A stretch of 64,000 bases of DNA from Halichoerus grypus (taxonomy: Eukaryota > Chordata > Mammalia > Carnivora > Phocidae). Location of the stretch: positions 86,780,754 through 86,844,753 of the forward strand of contig NC_135721.1 of the NCBI RefSeq assembly GCF_964656455.1. The letters run 5' to 3'. The notes beneath the pieces were generated by a model that was not told the DNA's origin, did not search any database, and saw only the letters and a list, made by a program, of their open reading frames with translations. Below, in pieces: positions 1-12,590 of the stretch. The position numbers were made by a program, and so were the translations under genes. Numbering within the stretch: the first letter of the stretch is position 1; each line of letters starts with the position of its first letter.

Positions 1-2022
1 GGGAAACCAGGAAGGGTCCTTTATGGGAACCTTAGACTCACTGATCCAACCAGCTGAAAAGGAGCCTTGGAAAAGTCATCTGGCTGCCCTGCTCATTTTT
101 CAGAGGATTAATCAAGACAAATTCCCTGGAATTTTCCTTAACTGGATGTCACCTTCTGTTTTCAATATGAGAAAATACAAAGGAAGAGCTTCCAGCCAGT
201 GGAGGCTTGAGCCACATCCCCCAGATACTTGGAGCCAGGTTTTCCTTCCCCATGGGTAGGAGAACTGAGAAGCAGCTCAGTCAGTCAGGGCTGCGGTCTC
301 CCCAGAAACCAGCAGCCTGGGGCTCCGAGCCCAGCTTTGAGGTCGCCTTCCGTCCCAGCTCACAGCTCTGTTTCATTTTGCACTGATGAATGTTACACAT
401 ACATACACACACACACACATACACACACTGATTTTTTTTAAGAGGCTTCAGTAGAGCTTTAAATTGCTCTCAGTTATTGTTTGTTATCGGGGTAGCAGTT
501 CTTGTTGAGCCAGGCTTGGCTTTGAAGCTACCTTTCCCAGACATAGGTACATGGGCGTAGACATATGTAATTTCAGAGATATTCCCATCCATGTTCTGTG
601 TGCTCTGGAGACTCAGGAAAGATACAAAATCCATGCAGATTTTCATGTAAGGAGGCAACCTCCTATTGAGTCTTTTGAAAATTTTACGAAGTACAAAAGA
701 AATGAAAGTTCATGGTGCTCATCTCTGGCACACAAGGGCGCTCAACGAGTATTTGTGGGATGACTGAATGACTTGGCTCTAGGACCTGATGCAGATGATT
801 TGCCTTTGTTGGGCCCCGTTTCCTCTCTACAGATGGAAATAACTGCACCTGCTCTGTGGGATGGTGGTGAAGGCTGAGGTGAAATGTTGTGTCAAGGAAA
901 GTCACGCTGTGAATATAAGACACTGGGAATGGCGGGGAGGCCAATCTTGGTGTCCAGCTATGCCGATCAGAAACCAGCGGGTGATCTGAGGTGAACTTCC
1001 CAAGGAACTGTCCCACCACCCTCCACTCTTACCTCCCCTAGAATGCACATCCTCCTTGCAATCAGGCTGCCTTATCAGTGTCCCCACATGGCAAGTTCAG
1101 CCAGCTTTGTGCTTTGGTTCAGGCCAGGCTCCTCTGAAATGAGTTTCCAGGCCTGGGACCTGCTTAGCACAGTTTGCCCTCCCTTTCAAGTTTAGTCTTC
1201 AGTTTCAGCTTTCCAAGAAGCCTTCAAACCACCCTCCGGAGGTGCCTCTCTCTCCTGTCCTCCTCTCCTGAGCTCACCACCCTCCCTGTAAGGCAGCAGG
1301 CAAACTTCCCTGGATGCCACCCTAACAGAAGCCAGGTGCCAACATGGCTATGAGGTTGACTGTCAGCGTGCTCATCTTAAAAGCCATGAGAAAAGAATTT
1401 TGTTTTTATTTTTGCTTTTATTTGCTGTAATTCAAAAACATATCCTTATATATCAAGAACCCAAAGCCTGGAAGCCACCCGAGAGGGAATACACATGCGA
1501 ACCAGCACAGAACACAAGAAATATGAGGGAATATGACTGGGTTTGGGGCTGCAGAGGAAGAGGGGTGGAGGGGACCCAAGACAAAGAGGCATCTGTGTCT
1601 GGATTTCTAGGCAACCCTTGCGTTGAAGCCCCACCTCCAACGTGAAGCCTGTCAGCTAGGAGCAAGGGGATTGGGGTGAAGGAGGTGGAATGCCTAGGAA
1701 GATGGCCTGAGGGAGGCCTCAGGGTTCCAGTAGCCTCAGTGAGCTGCAAGAGGCCTTGGAAAAGTTCCTTGGCTCTCCAACCTCCCCCAGAAAGCACATG
1801 CCTCATGAGACCAGGGACCAGGTCAACAGGCAGCTCCCAGTGAGACGGGGCAAGTGGAGAATCTTGGACCAGTCTAAATACTTGAGGAGATACGTAAGAC
1901 TGAGAGAGCCTGAGTTCCCTTGAACTGGAAAGATGGCATTTTTCCACCATCCACACAAGAAATTCCATTTGGGTGTAATCGTGACTCAATGTCACACCTG
2001 CCATCCAGCAGCTACCAGCCTC
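1..2022. other. Intergenic, no gene seen
   Basis: Mostly unique sequence with one CA array at 394-429. A 195-codon open frame at 2040-1453 on the minus strand has no recognisable domain and I treat it as chance. Confidence 0.7.
394..429. repeat. (CA)n microsatellite
   Basis: CA/TACA repeat followed by a T-run. Confidence 0.9.
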
Positions 2023-2145
2023 CCCTGGGTGACCAACCATCCCAGTTTGCCCTGGACCGACCCGGGATTAACACATCGGCCCGAGAACTTCCTCAGTCCG
2101 GGTGCTAACATAGCCTCTTCTCAGGATGTCCCAGGTTGAGTGAGG
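2023..2145. mobile_element. Possible DNA-transposon relic
   Basis: 'gtgaccaaccatcccagttt' and the inverted-looking 'aggatgtcccaggtt' at the far end resemble a small palindromic mammalian DNA element. Family not assigned. Confidence 0.35.
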
Positions 2146-2269
2146 AGCAGAGACTGTCCGTATTCACAACATGTTCACTCAACCAGCAAAGCTGAACACA
2201 GCTGTCCCCGTGCTGAAGTCTGAGGGGGGAGAACCATTCTTAAATAATGAAAATACAGCGTGATAAGGG

Positions 2270-2995
2270 GAAATATAAACTAATGCAATGAGATAGTACT
2301 GCACACCAGCATGGCTAAAATCGAAAAGATTGACAACAATGCTGACACAGACATGGTGCTCCAGGACCCTCATATGCGCTGGTGGGAACATAAGTGACGC
2401 CTCCAATTTGGGGAAAAGTGATACTTTTTTAATAAAACTATATATATATGCCTACCCTTTAACCCAGGGAGTCCGATCCTAGATATTTTCCCAAGAGAAA
2501 TAAACACCTATGTCCACAAAAGACCTTTACTTCATAGCAAACTTAGTCACAACAGCCAAAAGCTCGGGAAAGCTGTCAAACAAAATGGTGGCATATTTGT
2601 ACAATGGAAGAGCGCTCTTGAAAAAGGAATGACCTACACACACACACACACACACACACAGATGAATCCCCACAACCTTCCACTGAGTGAAAGAAGCTCA
2701 ACACAAAAGAGCACAAACTCCATGCTCCATGTATATGAAATGCCAGGAAAGACGAAACTCACCTGTAATGACAGAAATGGGATTAGTGGTTTCCCGGGGC
2801 TGGGGTGGGCAGCAGGGACCAGGCAGGGACACAAGGGAACCTTTCAGGGTGCCGGAAATATCCTATATCTTGCCTGTGGTGGTTGTTACACAGGTTTGCA
2901 CACTTGTCAAAACTTACCAAGCTGCACACTTAAAATGGGTGCATTTTCCTGTTCGTGAATTATTCCTTAAAAAGGTTGATTTTTAAAAAATCAGA
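2270..2995 (+). mobile_element. Old L1 LINE 3' fragment
   Basis: The sequence tracks L1 ORF2 3' end and 3' UTR, with phrases such as 'ctggtgggaacataagtg', 'aataaacacctatgtccac' and 'aatttaaaatgggtgcattttcct'-like end matter. A (CA)13 array interrupts it at 2635-2660. It has many frame breaks and is an old L1M-type copy. Confidence 0.75.
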
Positions 2996-5579
2996 ATGAG
3001 AAAATGTAATAGGATGCGATAAAGCACTGTAACAAGCATGCACACAAAACACTGAGGGGATGAAAGAAGCCTTGGCCACTGGGCTGGGGCAGAAAAGTCA
3101 AAGGAACGGAGCAAGTGGAGAAGAGAAGGAAAGGTACCCCCTGCAGAGACCACCCATCCGTGCAAGGAAGAACACAAACCGTGGGCTGCAGGAATGGCAC
3201 AGAAGGAGTGGGTGGAGGCCACTGTATGGAAAATGAGAATCAAAAGGTAGGTTGGGGAGAGTTTGCGAAAGGCCTCCTGGACTCTACCTCTGGGCTAGTG
3301 TTGCTCAATCACGATGCCCTGATTCAGGGAGAGAGCAGCTGGGTAGAGTGGTGCAAGTAATGTGTTACTAACTAGGATTCTGCCAAGGGGATCCCTGCAG
3401 TGCAGCCCCCTCATGTGCAGGCTGCTGGGTTTTCTTAAGGGAGGGAGTAGGAGAGCACTCCCTCTGGGTGGGACCTTCCCCATGCTGCAGGGTAACAGAT
3501 GGTCAGGGGCCGCTGCTGTTGGTGATGGCTGGGAAGATTTCTGGGCTTCAGAAAGATGCTCTGGTTACAGAGTCAGGGGAGGATTGGAGTGAGGTGAAAC
3601 TAGAAGAAGGGAGATCAGTTAGCAGGCTGGGACAATAGTCCCCCGACTCCCAGCCATGATGGGGTTTGGGTTAAGGCAGTGGAGACACGGGGAAGAACGT
3701 AAATCTATGTTTTGGCAGCAGATGCAGCAGCACTTTGGAAGATTAAGAGCATTGAGGGGGGAGTGGGGGGAGGCATCTGGGTGGCTTAGTCGGTTGGGTG
3801 TCCAACTCCTGATCTCAGCTCAGGTCTTGATCTCGTGGTTGTGAGTTGAAGCCCCATGTTGGGCTCCATGCTGGGCATGGAGCCTACTAAAACAACAACA
3901 ACAACAATAACAACAACAAAACACTAGGAAGTTGGGTAAACCATGAAGTGGTGACTTGGTGAGTAGCCAGACCATCATTCAGGGCAAGATCGAAAAGAAG
4001 GAGGGTGGTTGGGGAGCGAGTGGTCTTGTGTCCAGTGGCCCGTGTTCGTGATCTTCTCTGCTCTTTACCAAAAGTCAAAACAAAACCCTCCTCGATGCTC
4101 TCCGCCGGGCACATTTGCTCCACAGCAGGCTTCCTGGAAGCATAACCTGTCCCCAAGTGCACCCCATTACCTACTTCAGACCAGAGACAAGAGCACCAGC
4201 CCAGCTGAGAGAGGTGGGCTCTCACTCGCCAATAATCCCATCACCTGCTCTCTCCCATTACATGGGTGGCCCTAGTTAACTCCATTCACTCTGGGCCGTG
4301 CAGACCTAGCCTAATGCTACTTCAGAAATTCAATACGAAGTCCCACCCTCAGGGACAGGCAATGGGTCCTGACAGAAAGAAGCTACTCTGCAGGATACGA
4401 CAACATAAGGCTCTTGCTTCAGGGGGTGTATCAAGAAAACCTGGCACACTGGGGAGTGTATGTAATCAGATTCTCCCAGTGTAGAGTTTTCTGGAAACGA
4501 GTTCAGAGTCCAGTTTTATCCCTGTCTTTACATCATTATTAGCCAACCCTCTTTGTGGAGAGGTTAAAGACCAACACAAAATTCTGAGGCGCTGAGCATG
4601 TACGATTTTAGTGGTGTATTTGCAATAAATTTAGGCAACAACCGAAGCACACAGTTCAAAATCACAGTCTAGAAAAGTCTGAGGCGAGCGTATTGTTTGT
4701 ATTTGGGGAATGAATGGGCAACCGGGCATCTGGTAAACAAATCCCGAGGGAGATGGGTTCTGGGCTGGAGGAGGGAGCTACATGGTAGGGTTTTGACCCT
4801 AAGCCCCGAAACCTAGGGCTGGCGGTATGTCTGTCAGACAGGGTCAGAGTGTGCCATGACTCGGAATTTACTCGGCTTCTCAGAAAGAAGCGCCTCTTCA
4901 TCCCTCTGACTCAGCCTTGCATGCGGTGAGCAGCACTCAGCCTCCCGCCGGGCCTGAGCGGCCACACTAACAAATCCCTACCCCACGGTCCTCAGAGCCC
5001 CTCCTCCACCCGAGCTCAGGCCCTGCCCAGCTGGCCAGGAGACCCCCCACTCGCCGCTGATTCATGGAGAGAGAAGCTGGGTAGAGTGGTGCAAGCTGCG
5101 TGTCCACAGCTTGTCAGGGCCCCCACCCTGGCCAGGTTCCCGTGAGGGAGAAGGGGCCATCCCCTTCTGGGGGGTGGGGGGCTAACTCTCCCTCTGAGAT
5201 GTTTGTGTTCCCCTGTGGCTGGATCAGAAGCACCGGAGGTGGTCCGGGTGGGCCCCGCAGCGCCCCCAGGGATGACATCTCCGCGGTGGAGGGCAGTGAC
5301 AGCAAGCAGGCCTGGGATTTGGGCTGTGACCGTACAAAGAAAGGACATTGCCAACTTTCTGGGCTAACAGTTCTATTTGTTGAAAAATAATAGCTGGGCT
5401 TCGAGTATCAGGAAGAGGAAAGGAAATAACATATCTTAGGTATTCAGGGCTTGGTTACTTACCCAGCCAATTCTTTTTTTGAAATGTGATTCCTGGTTTC
5501 CTGGACCAGACAGACTTGGGAGCCAGCGCTTCTCCCAGCAGTGGGAGTGAGGGCATCAGGAAGCAGGGTGCAAGTGACA
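2996..5579. other. Intergenic, no gene seen
   Basis: It holds one SINEC (3769-3922). Positions 4920-5300 are GC-rich with scattered CpG. By human spacing the first exons of IL1R1 could lie near this end of the window, but I could not identify one. Confidence 0.6.
3769..3922 (+). mobile_element. SINEC copy with (CAA)n tail
   Basis: 'ggcatctgggtggcttagtc' marks the head. The CT-rich body is missing and the tail is CAA repeats, so this is a short or older subtype. Confidence 0.88.
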
Positions 5580-5690
5580 AGACCTCAGGCCCAGGCTGGA
5601 GCTGCCACTTTCTGGGGCCCTTGGGCAAACTACTTAGCCTTTTTGTGCCTCAGTTTCCCCATCTGTAAAAGAAGAATGATGAATAGTGAT
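5580..5690 (+). repeat. MIR SINE
   Basis: Core phrase 'ttgggcaaactacttagcct' followed by 'cctcagtttccccatctgta'. Confidence 0.85.
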
Positions 5691-5729
5691 GGTACCTAAG
5701 GCACAGAATTCCTGCAAGGACCATTTGCT

Positions 5730-5830
5730 TGTGCATGCATGAGCCCCTAGTGTGTTCAGTCGCAGTTCTAGGGGGATTGTGCTGTATCGGGCAATAAAAC
5801 AGACATAGATTCTAGTCCTTATGGAGAAGG
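5730..5830 (-). repeat. L2 LINE relic
   Basis: 'gcagttctagggggattgtg' to 'attctagtccttatggag' follows reverse L2 3' end order. Confidence 0.5.
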
Positions 5831-6289
5831 AAGGGGAAAAAAACAGAGAGTGGTCGGTGGGGTGGGGCAGAGACTTGGAAAAGACAAACAGGTGCCCAGG
5901 GCCCAAAACTGATGATGACATGCACACTGCGGGCACTTGCAAGGCCCTAAGGGTGAGTGCCTCTTTAAATTGTGTTCCCTGGGTGCCTGGAACTAGGTGG
6001 GGTGCAGGGAAGGGTTGATCAAGGCAGGCAAAGAGCCTTGTAAAGCCCTTAATAAATATTAGCTGCTCTTAAGAGGAGCAGAAAAGCTCTGAAATAAAAC
6101 TAGAAATTCTTAAAAGTGTCAAGAGGATCAGGCTATTTAGTGTTGGAGGAAATAGCTGGACACACCTCAAAGCATGGGTCCCCAGCTCTAGCTGCATTTG
6201 AGAGAGGCCAAGGGCAGTGGTGGATTAGGAGGGTGGGGGGAAGCAGGCGTAGATGCAGACAAATCAAAACAAAAGCATTAATGCTGAAG

Positions 6290-6402
6290 CACAAGCAACC
6301 CGAGATCCTGATTTAGTTGATCTGGGGTGGGGCCCCAGCATCATACTTTCAAAACTCCCCCAGGGGACTCTAGTGCACAGTCAGGATTGAGAACTACTCA
6401 TC
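6290..6402 (+). mobile_element. MER5A-like DNA-transposon relic
   Basis: 'gatcctgatttagttgatct', 'ggtggggccccagcatc' and the end 'ggattgagaactactc' match the right half of MER5A. Confidence 0.65.
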
Positions 6403-6439
6403 CCAGGTGGGATGATGTTTGAATCATAACATCAGTCAT

Positions 6440-6640
6440 CTAGTGGGAGCACACTGCATGCCCATCATTTTGCCAAAGACTTTACGAGAATTTTCTCATT
6501 TCCCCCTCACCTGATTCTACCGGGTCAGTCACAGTATCATCCCCATTTCACAGATAAGGAAACAGAAACTTCAAGGTTTTATGTAAATCTCTCAAAGTCA
6601 TGCAGTTCACCACCTTACACTGCCTTTCGGTCACAGCCCT
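6440..6640 (-). repeat. MIR SINE
   Basis: Reverse-orientation MIR: 'ccccatttcacagataagga' then 'tctctcaaagtcatgcagtt'. Confidence 0.7.
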
Positions 6641-7299
6641 GACAGTAACTAATGTTTTTAATGAGTCTACTACATTTTCGGGAAAAGATTAAATGTGCTC
6701 AAGGAGCTCTGCTTAAGAACACGAGACGCGGTGTAATTTATCTTACAAAGATGATTGTGCAAAATAGTTACAAGTTTCCAAAGTTGGGTGTTCAGAGCAG
6801 CGAGCTCTAATTCTGGAAAATCCACTTAAGAGCACATTCCTGGATGATGCCCAGTAAGTGAGATGTGTCTGCTCTGTGAGGATGAGCCAGGGGTGGACAA
6901 GAGGCAGGGGGCTTGTCAACTCTGACACACCAGAAACTGAGCAGGGCACCACTTAAAAACAGTCGTCTCCTCCCTGAAGAGGAAACCTAAGTTTCCGGAG
7001 GGGAATTAGCCAAGTCAGAAAGGAGCCACTAAATCTGGGAGGCCACACAGGAAAGAAAATGCCAGACAGATAGAAGCTTCTGGTCACAGTGTCCCGATGC
7101 GGGACCATGATAATTAAAAAGAAACATTGGCAGCCACCCCAGAGCGGGCTCACGAGGAGAGCCGTTAGACAGCTGCCCTGCGGTTCTGGGGCAAGGGTGG
7201 GCCCTGGAGAAGCTGAGGCTGGGGTGCCAACACACACCGGCAGCTTGGCAGGGTATCAACCCTGTGGTTTCTTCTCTTCTCCTGCCAAACCATCGCTGC

Positions 7300-7400
7300 A
7301 AAATCCCAGTCTGCCACTTACTAGCTGTGTGGCCTTGGGCAAGTTACTTAACCTTTCTGAGCCACAATAAGTGATAGCTAATACTAGTGTCTATTGTTAT
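7300..7400 (+). repeat. MIR SINE
   Basis: 'ccacttactagctgtgtggc' and 'ttgggcaagttacttaacct' are near consensus. Confidence 0.88.
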
Positions 7401-7419
7401 TAAAAGTGGATGAGTCTCA

Positions 7420-7638
7420 GGGTGCCTGGGTGGCTCTCTCAGTTAAGCATCCAACTCTTAATTTTGGCTTGGGTCGTGATCTCAGTGTCGTGGGATTGAG
7501 CCCCATGTCGGGCTCTGTGCTCAGTGGGGCGTCTGCTTTTCTCCCTCTCTCTCTGCCCCTCCCTCTGCTTGCTCTCTCTCTCTCTCTCTCTGTAAGGTAA
7601 ATAAATAAAATCTTTTTAAAAATTAATTTTTTAAAAAA
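7420..7638 (+). mobile_element. SINEC copy
   Basis: The head 'gggtgcctgggtggctctct' is followed by the tRNA-like part, (TC)n body and AAATAAATAAAATCTTTTT tail. Target duplications 'tggatgagt' are at 7407-7415 and 7639-7647. Confidence 0.94.
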
Positions 7639-7694
7639 TGGATGAGTTTTTATAGAATTATGTCATGCACAGCCCATCATAGAGCACTGTGTTG

Positions 7695-8152
7695 GGTAAA
7701 CTTTTCCTATAAAATACTAGATAGTAAATATTTCAGACATTGTGGGCCAAGAAGCCTACTGGGTGGTAGGCCCATTTTGGGCCCAGGTGCATCTGTTGGA
7801 GACAGTCTCAGGAAGAAGAGCAACCTGTAGGCCAGATCAGTGCGATGGGGGTGTTGAAGGGGATTGAGCTCCCACTGTCAATCCTCTTTGCCAAATGACA
7901 CCCAGACCCTCTCCTCCTGGAGAGCCCAACTGTCTGCCCTCAGGCGGCCAGAAGTGAGGTTACCGAGGCTCCAGCTCCCAGACTGGGAGCCCAAAGCACA
8001 GTGCCCAACAGGTACTGGGAACAGAGTGGGGAACAGGGTAGAGGGGGACACACCAGCCTGGGTTCACGGTGCTCAGCCAGTATCCCGGGCCATACAAAAA
8101 CAGGTGATAGGTGGCTCTTGGCCTCGGGCCTGCAGTTTGCTGACCCTTGATG
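7695..8152 (+). mobile_element. hAT-Charlie type DNA-transposon relic, same family as in IL1R2 intron
   Basis: 'aacttttcctataaaatac', 'tagtaaatatttcagacatt' at the left and 'gggcctgcagtttgctgacc' at the right match the ends of the element at 51786. The middle 7860-8080 may be foreign sequence. Confidence 0.55.
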
Positions 8153-10119
8153 TAGCAGGGGAAGCTTAAAGGTAACCCAGTATGAGTTCAGGGGAATGAC
8201 CAGTGAGCACACCTTCACCAGCATTCTCTGGAGCAGGACCCCATTAACAGGTTATGAAAACACTTTAGTGGGTCACTACTGGCATTTTTTTAACATAAGA
8301 AAGAGAATGGAGTACATCCGGGTTTTCAATTGCATCCATATATATGGATGTATGTTCTGGGTGCAATGTCAAATGTATCTCTTACTGAGGATCGGACTTT
8401 AGGTATACTTTTTGGCTTCTGTATACCTCAAATAGGTTCTCTCATCTATTCATCAAACATGTATGGAACACTTACTATGAAAGCTTAGTGATAAGTTCTT
8501 TGAGGAAAGGGGTCAAGTCATAGCCTTCTGTTTCCCCTGAAACCTACCATCTTGGCTGGTGTGTAGGAAGTGAAGAGAGGAAAGGAATGTGCTGGCATGT
8601 GGGGCCAATGTCTATTCCTGGGAGGGCCCTGGTGAGGGGCAGGTCTTTGCTAGCAGCCCCCCACCATAGGCCTCACAGGCTCTTATACTCAGAGCTTCTT
8701 ACAGAGCCTCCAGTCCAGTGGTTCTCAGACTGTGCTCAGAGGAACCCTAGGGTTCCTTGATGCACCTCGGGCATGCCCAGGGGCACAGGCTCTTGCCTTC
8801 CCTCCCTGACTGCAACCGGAGTAGCTTTGCATTTTCTTTCTGTATTTTGAGGTGACCTGCACATTTCTTCTGACCAAAGGGCTCCAGTTCCTGAACATTA
8901 AACACCAACCTGCCCATAGATGCACTCATGTGTACCCGAAGCCAAGAACCACCTCCCACCAACCTTCCAGTAATTGCTCTGTGACCCACAGGGGAGGGAA
9001 GGCCTTGTGCTCACACGTAAACAGACTTCAAAGAGCTGTTTCAAAGGGAAAACTGGTCATGCGTTCTTGAAAAGAGGTCAAAGGACATTTGATAACAGGG
9101 GGAGTGATTATTTATTCAGAGTGTGACATGGAAGATCTGTGGGAGGTTATGAGGCCTGTTCAAGTGAGTAAAACTGCAAGGTCTTTTTGGCTAGGTGAGT
9201 TTTTAAATTTTAGGATGTGTGGTATCAAGTTCTGTTGACTACGGGAGGTCTGGTTCCCTCAGGAGGATATGAAAATAAGTCCCCCCAAATGGACAATTGT
9301 GTCTGAGCTTGTGAGACCCAGAGAAAGAGTAGGGTTCCAACTGGGCCCCAACTAGCCTGTGACACTGGACAAGTGGCTCAGGTGACACCTCAGCTTCTCC
9401 ACCTACAAACCCAGTGCAAGCCCATCTCCCTGCCTCTCCAAGTAAGATGACACAGATGGAACCATTTCAGGTCTTTCAATACTTAAGATGTCATGTTACT
9501 CTTTTTCCCCCAGTCATTTGTTTCCGGGTCTTGAAGGAAAATCTCACAAAAAGGGGAATTTTAATTAATACCAATTCACTGAGCTCTCAGCATAGCCTGA
9601 GAAAATGGTGACTCGTTTCAGTTCTCAAGGGGCTTTCCTAGCAAGGGAGGTGTCCCTCATCTCTGGAGAGGAAAAAGAATCACTTTCTACCACAGCCACT
9701 GTACTAGACAAACCATTCATTGAAACAGCATGATGTTGAGTATAAGTCAAATAATGCAAATGATCACCATGTTTCATTTGAACACACCAGCCCTGGATTT
9801 TGGCCAATGAGAGACACACTGCAAGGCTTTGCGATTTGTCAAGAATAAATTCCAAGCTTTTCGTCTCAACCTAATTTTCTACCTTGGGCTCTGGGTGCAA
9901 TTAATCATAGGCACTAAAAAATCTCAGGAAAGGAGAAAGCTCTCTGGAAATCCTGAGAGGAGAAGGGGTGAGGACCAGATTCAGGGACTGCCTGAGTTTA
10001 CGATGGCCTCCACACATGTCCGTGCCCACCCGCGTCTGTAGTGCAATGCTGTAGCCCCAGAAAATTCAAGCACATGATGGAAAGCAATCACCAAACAAGG
10101 TACCTAATTGACAGCCTTA
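8153..10119. other. Intergenic, nothing recognised
   Basis: A hAT-like end 'cagtggttctcagactgtgc' near 8717 and L2-like text near 8440 are too short to assign. No coding evidence. Confidence 0.6.
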
Positions 10120-10570
10120 TGAAACAAACCAGAAGAAAATTCTGTTTAGAAATGAGGAAACAGTGATACAAAGACAGAAGCACACGACATGAGTTGTAGA
10201 ATGAATGAGGACATGTCACCCAGGTCTGATCAATCAGATGACATCATGCACATGGCCACAGTAGGAAGTCCAGAGAGGATCATAGGACATAGCTGAACAG
10301 AGATATCTGAGAAGATGAACTTTTCTCATGTGGGTTGCTGTGCAAATATAAGGGTTGAGCTACCAGTGGCTAATATGCCTACCACATGAAGAAAACCCAT
10401 TGAAGAGACAAAGATAAGGCACCCTGATGGCCCCTGGATTCAGCCATACCTGAAGCTGTATTGTTCTCAGGTTTTACTTAAATTTACTGTCTTTTAAGCC
10501 AATAGATTCTCTCTCTCTCCCCCTCCCTCCCTCACATGCTACCTTGAGATGGGTTGTCACTTACAAATAA
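10120..10570 (+). mobile_element. Ancient LTR-like repeat (MaLR/ERVL type)
   Basis: 'ccctggattcagccatacct', 'tttaagccaatagattctct' and 'gagatgggttgtcacttac' follow the order of a common old mammalian retroelement LTR 3' half. A short CT run interrupts it. It carries no protein-coding part. Confidence 0.45.
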
Positions 10571-10662
10571 AGAAAATTTACTAATACAAGTGCTTAATTC
10601 TAAGAAGTGAGATTATAAGCAAAAGTTTTATGTTTTTATTCATCTTTATATTTTGACCATGA

Positions 10663-10682
10663 ATAAAAAAAAAAAAAAAAAA
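10663..10682. repeat. A homopolymer run
   Basis: About 19 A in a row after 'gaccatgaat'. No clear retrotransposed source upstream. Confidence 0.85.
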
Positions 10683-11569
10683 CCCAAAAGTGCCATAGGT
10701 GAAAAACATATAAATTAGAAGTCTTGAATATTAGCTTTATAAATATGTCAATGAGAGAAGTTTCCTCCTCATTTAATACAAATGTGAATTTAATCCTTGG
10801 TCAATTATAGTCAAAACAGGGGCTTTCCAAATTGGGATGTATAAGAGGATTTTGCTGCTTTGAATGCCATCCAAGGGAAACACTTCCAAAACACAGAATG
10901 CTCAGTGGATCCACTTCAGTCTTTCAATCCAAGAGAAAAATGTTTATAGCTGTGAAGCTATAAAAACACTTCCAAGAAACTAAAGTCAAGTGTTTTCCAG
11001 AAAATCAATTTGCTGCTTTGCACTCACTAAGATGTGTTATTAATAAAACGCCCTTTAAACCACAGCTCGGAGCTCCAGTCTGCTGTTGATCGTGGGCCAG
11101 GATTCTTAGGCCATCCCCGTTTACGGAATCCGTGAGCTGTTCTCACCGTCGCAGTGTGAACGACCCCGCCAGGCAGCTGCTGCCACCGGCGCAGTCCAAG
11201 CTCCCACCTAGCAAGAGACATATTCTGCTAGCGAAACCCCCGAGGGCGAATGTAATAGCTCTGTGCCCAAGATCAGAGAGCTGTTCAGTGAAGGAACTGG
11301 AATCAGAGACCCTAGTGGGGTGTCCCCAGCCCCATTCATTCTGGGTCTCATTTGGAAATGAGGAAAATCCATTCGGCAAGTGTATCAGCCCCAAATCACG
11401 GCCATCCTCACCTCTGCATGTCAGAATAGAGCCAAGGCCACGTGATCATCCTCCACGGTGCTGTGATACTTGGGCCCCTGGGATGACACTTGGCCCATGA
11501 CAACAGTCCTCAGATTCCACTGCCCCATGATTATAAGTCAAGGAGTGTTGGTTCTGCAAGGAACTCACG

Positions 11570-11700
11570 GGTCACTTAGGGACACTTAATTTACCCAGGG
11601 GAAAACAGAGGCCCAGAGAGGGCAAGTGATGTGTCCAAGGTCATACAGGCATGCCTGGTGACAGAGCTCAGACCCAAACCTGGATCTCGCTCACCTGCCA
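11570..11700 (-). repeat. MIR SINE
   Basis: Reverse MIR with 'aaacagaggcccagagaggg' and 'gtccaaggtcatacaggc'. Confidence 0.7.
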
Positions 11701-11879
11701 GAGCACCCTGCCTCTAGAACTTTTCTATCTTCCCACATGCTTGCCTTCCACCTGGTGCCCAGTGCCAGACCTCCAGCTCATGGTTAATGGCAAGGTGACA
11801 GGTGTGCAGACTCGCCAGGCTTTGCCTGATTACAGCTCCCCCAAACTCTGGAGACATCCTTTGTACCTATAAAATAGGG

Positions 11880-12590
11880 ATTTTTTTTTTCATTTTCCTT
11901 GTTTTAAAAATTGGGGTTTTTTTTTTATGTTACATTAGTCACCATACAGTACTTCATTAGTTTTTGATGTATTGTTCCATGATTTCTTGTTTGCCTATAA
12001 TACCCAGTGCTCCTTGCAATACATGCCCTCCTTAATACCCATCACAGGGCTAGCCCATCCTCCCCCACCCCCCTCCCCTCTGAAACTCTCAGTTTGTTTC
12101 CCGGAGTCCACGGTCTCTCATGGTTCGTCTCCCCCTCTGATTCCCCCCTCTTCATTTTTCCCCTCCTTCTCCTAATGTCCTCCATGCTATTCCTTATGTT
12201 CCACATATAAGTGAAACCATATGATAATTGTCTTTCTCTGCTTGACTTATTTCACTTAGCATAATCCCCTCCGGTTCCATCCATGTCGATGCAAATGGTT
12301 GGTATTTCTGATGGCTGAGTAATATTCCATTGTATATATGGACCACATCTTCTTTATCCATTCATCTGTTGATGGGCATCTCGGCTCCTTCCACAGTTTG
12401 GCTATTGTGGACATTGCTGCTATGAACATTGGGGTCCATGTACCCCTTCTTTTCACATCTGTATTTTTGGGGTAAATACCCAGTAGTGCAATTGCTGGGT
12501 CATAAGGTAGCTCTATTTTTAACTTTTTGAGGAACCTCCATACTGTTTTCCAAAGTGGCTGTACCAACTTGCATTCCCATCAATAATGTT
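11880..12590 (-). mobile_element. L1 LINE 3' fragment with open ORF2 end
   Basis: Minus strand. An open stretch 12567-12256 encodes about 103 residues of the L1 reverse-transcriptase protein C-terminus (…KIELPYDPAIALLGIYPK…, …SIYTMEYYSAIRN…). The T-runs at 11881 and 11921 represent its A-rich 3' end. Truncated at the 5' side, it is not an active element. It is less decayed than the other L1 pieces in the window. Confidence 0.9.

Noticed and set aside
1453..2040. 195-codon minus-strand open frame
   Set aside because: Low-complexity Ser/Leu/Pro composition, no conserved motif, and it overlaps a likely repeat.
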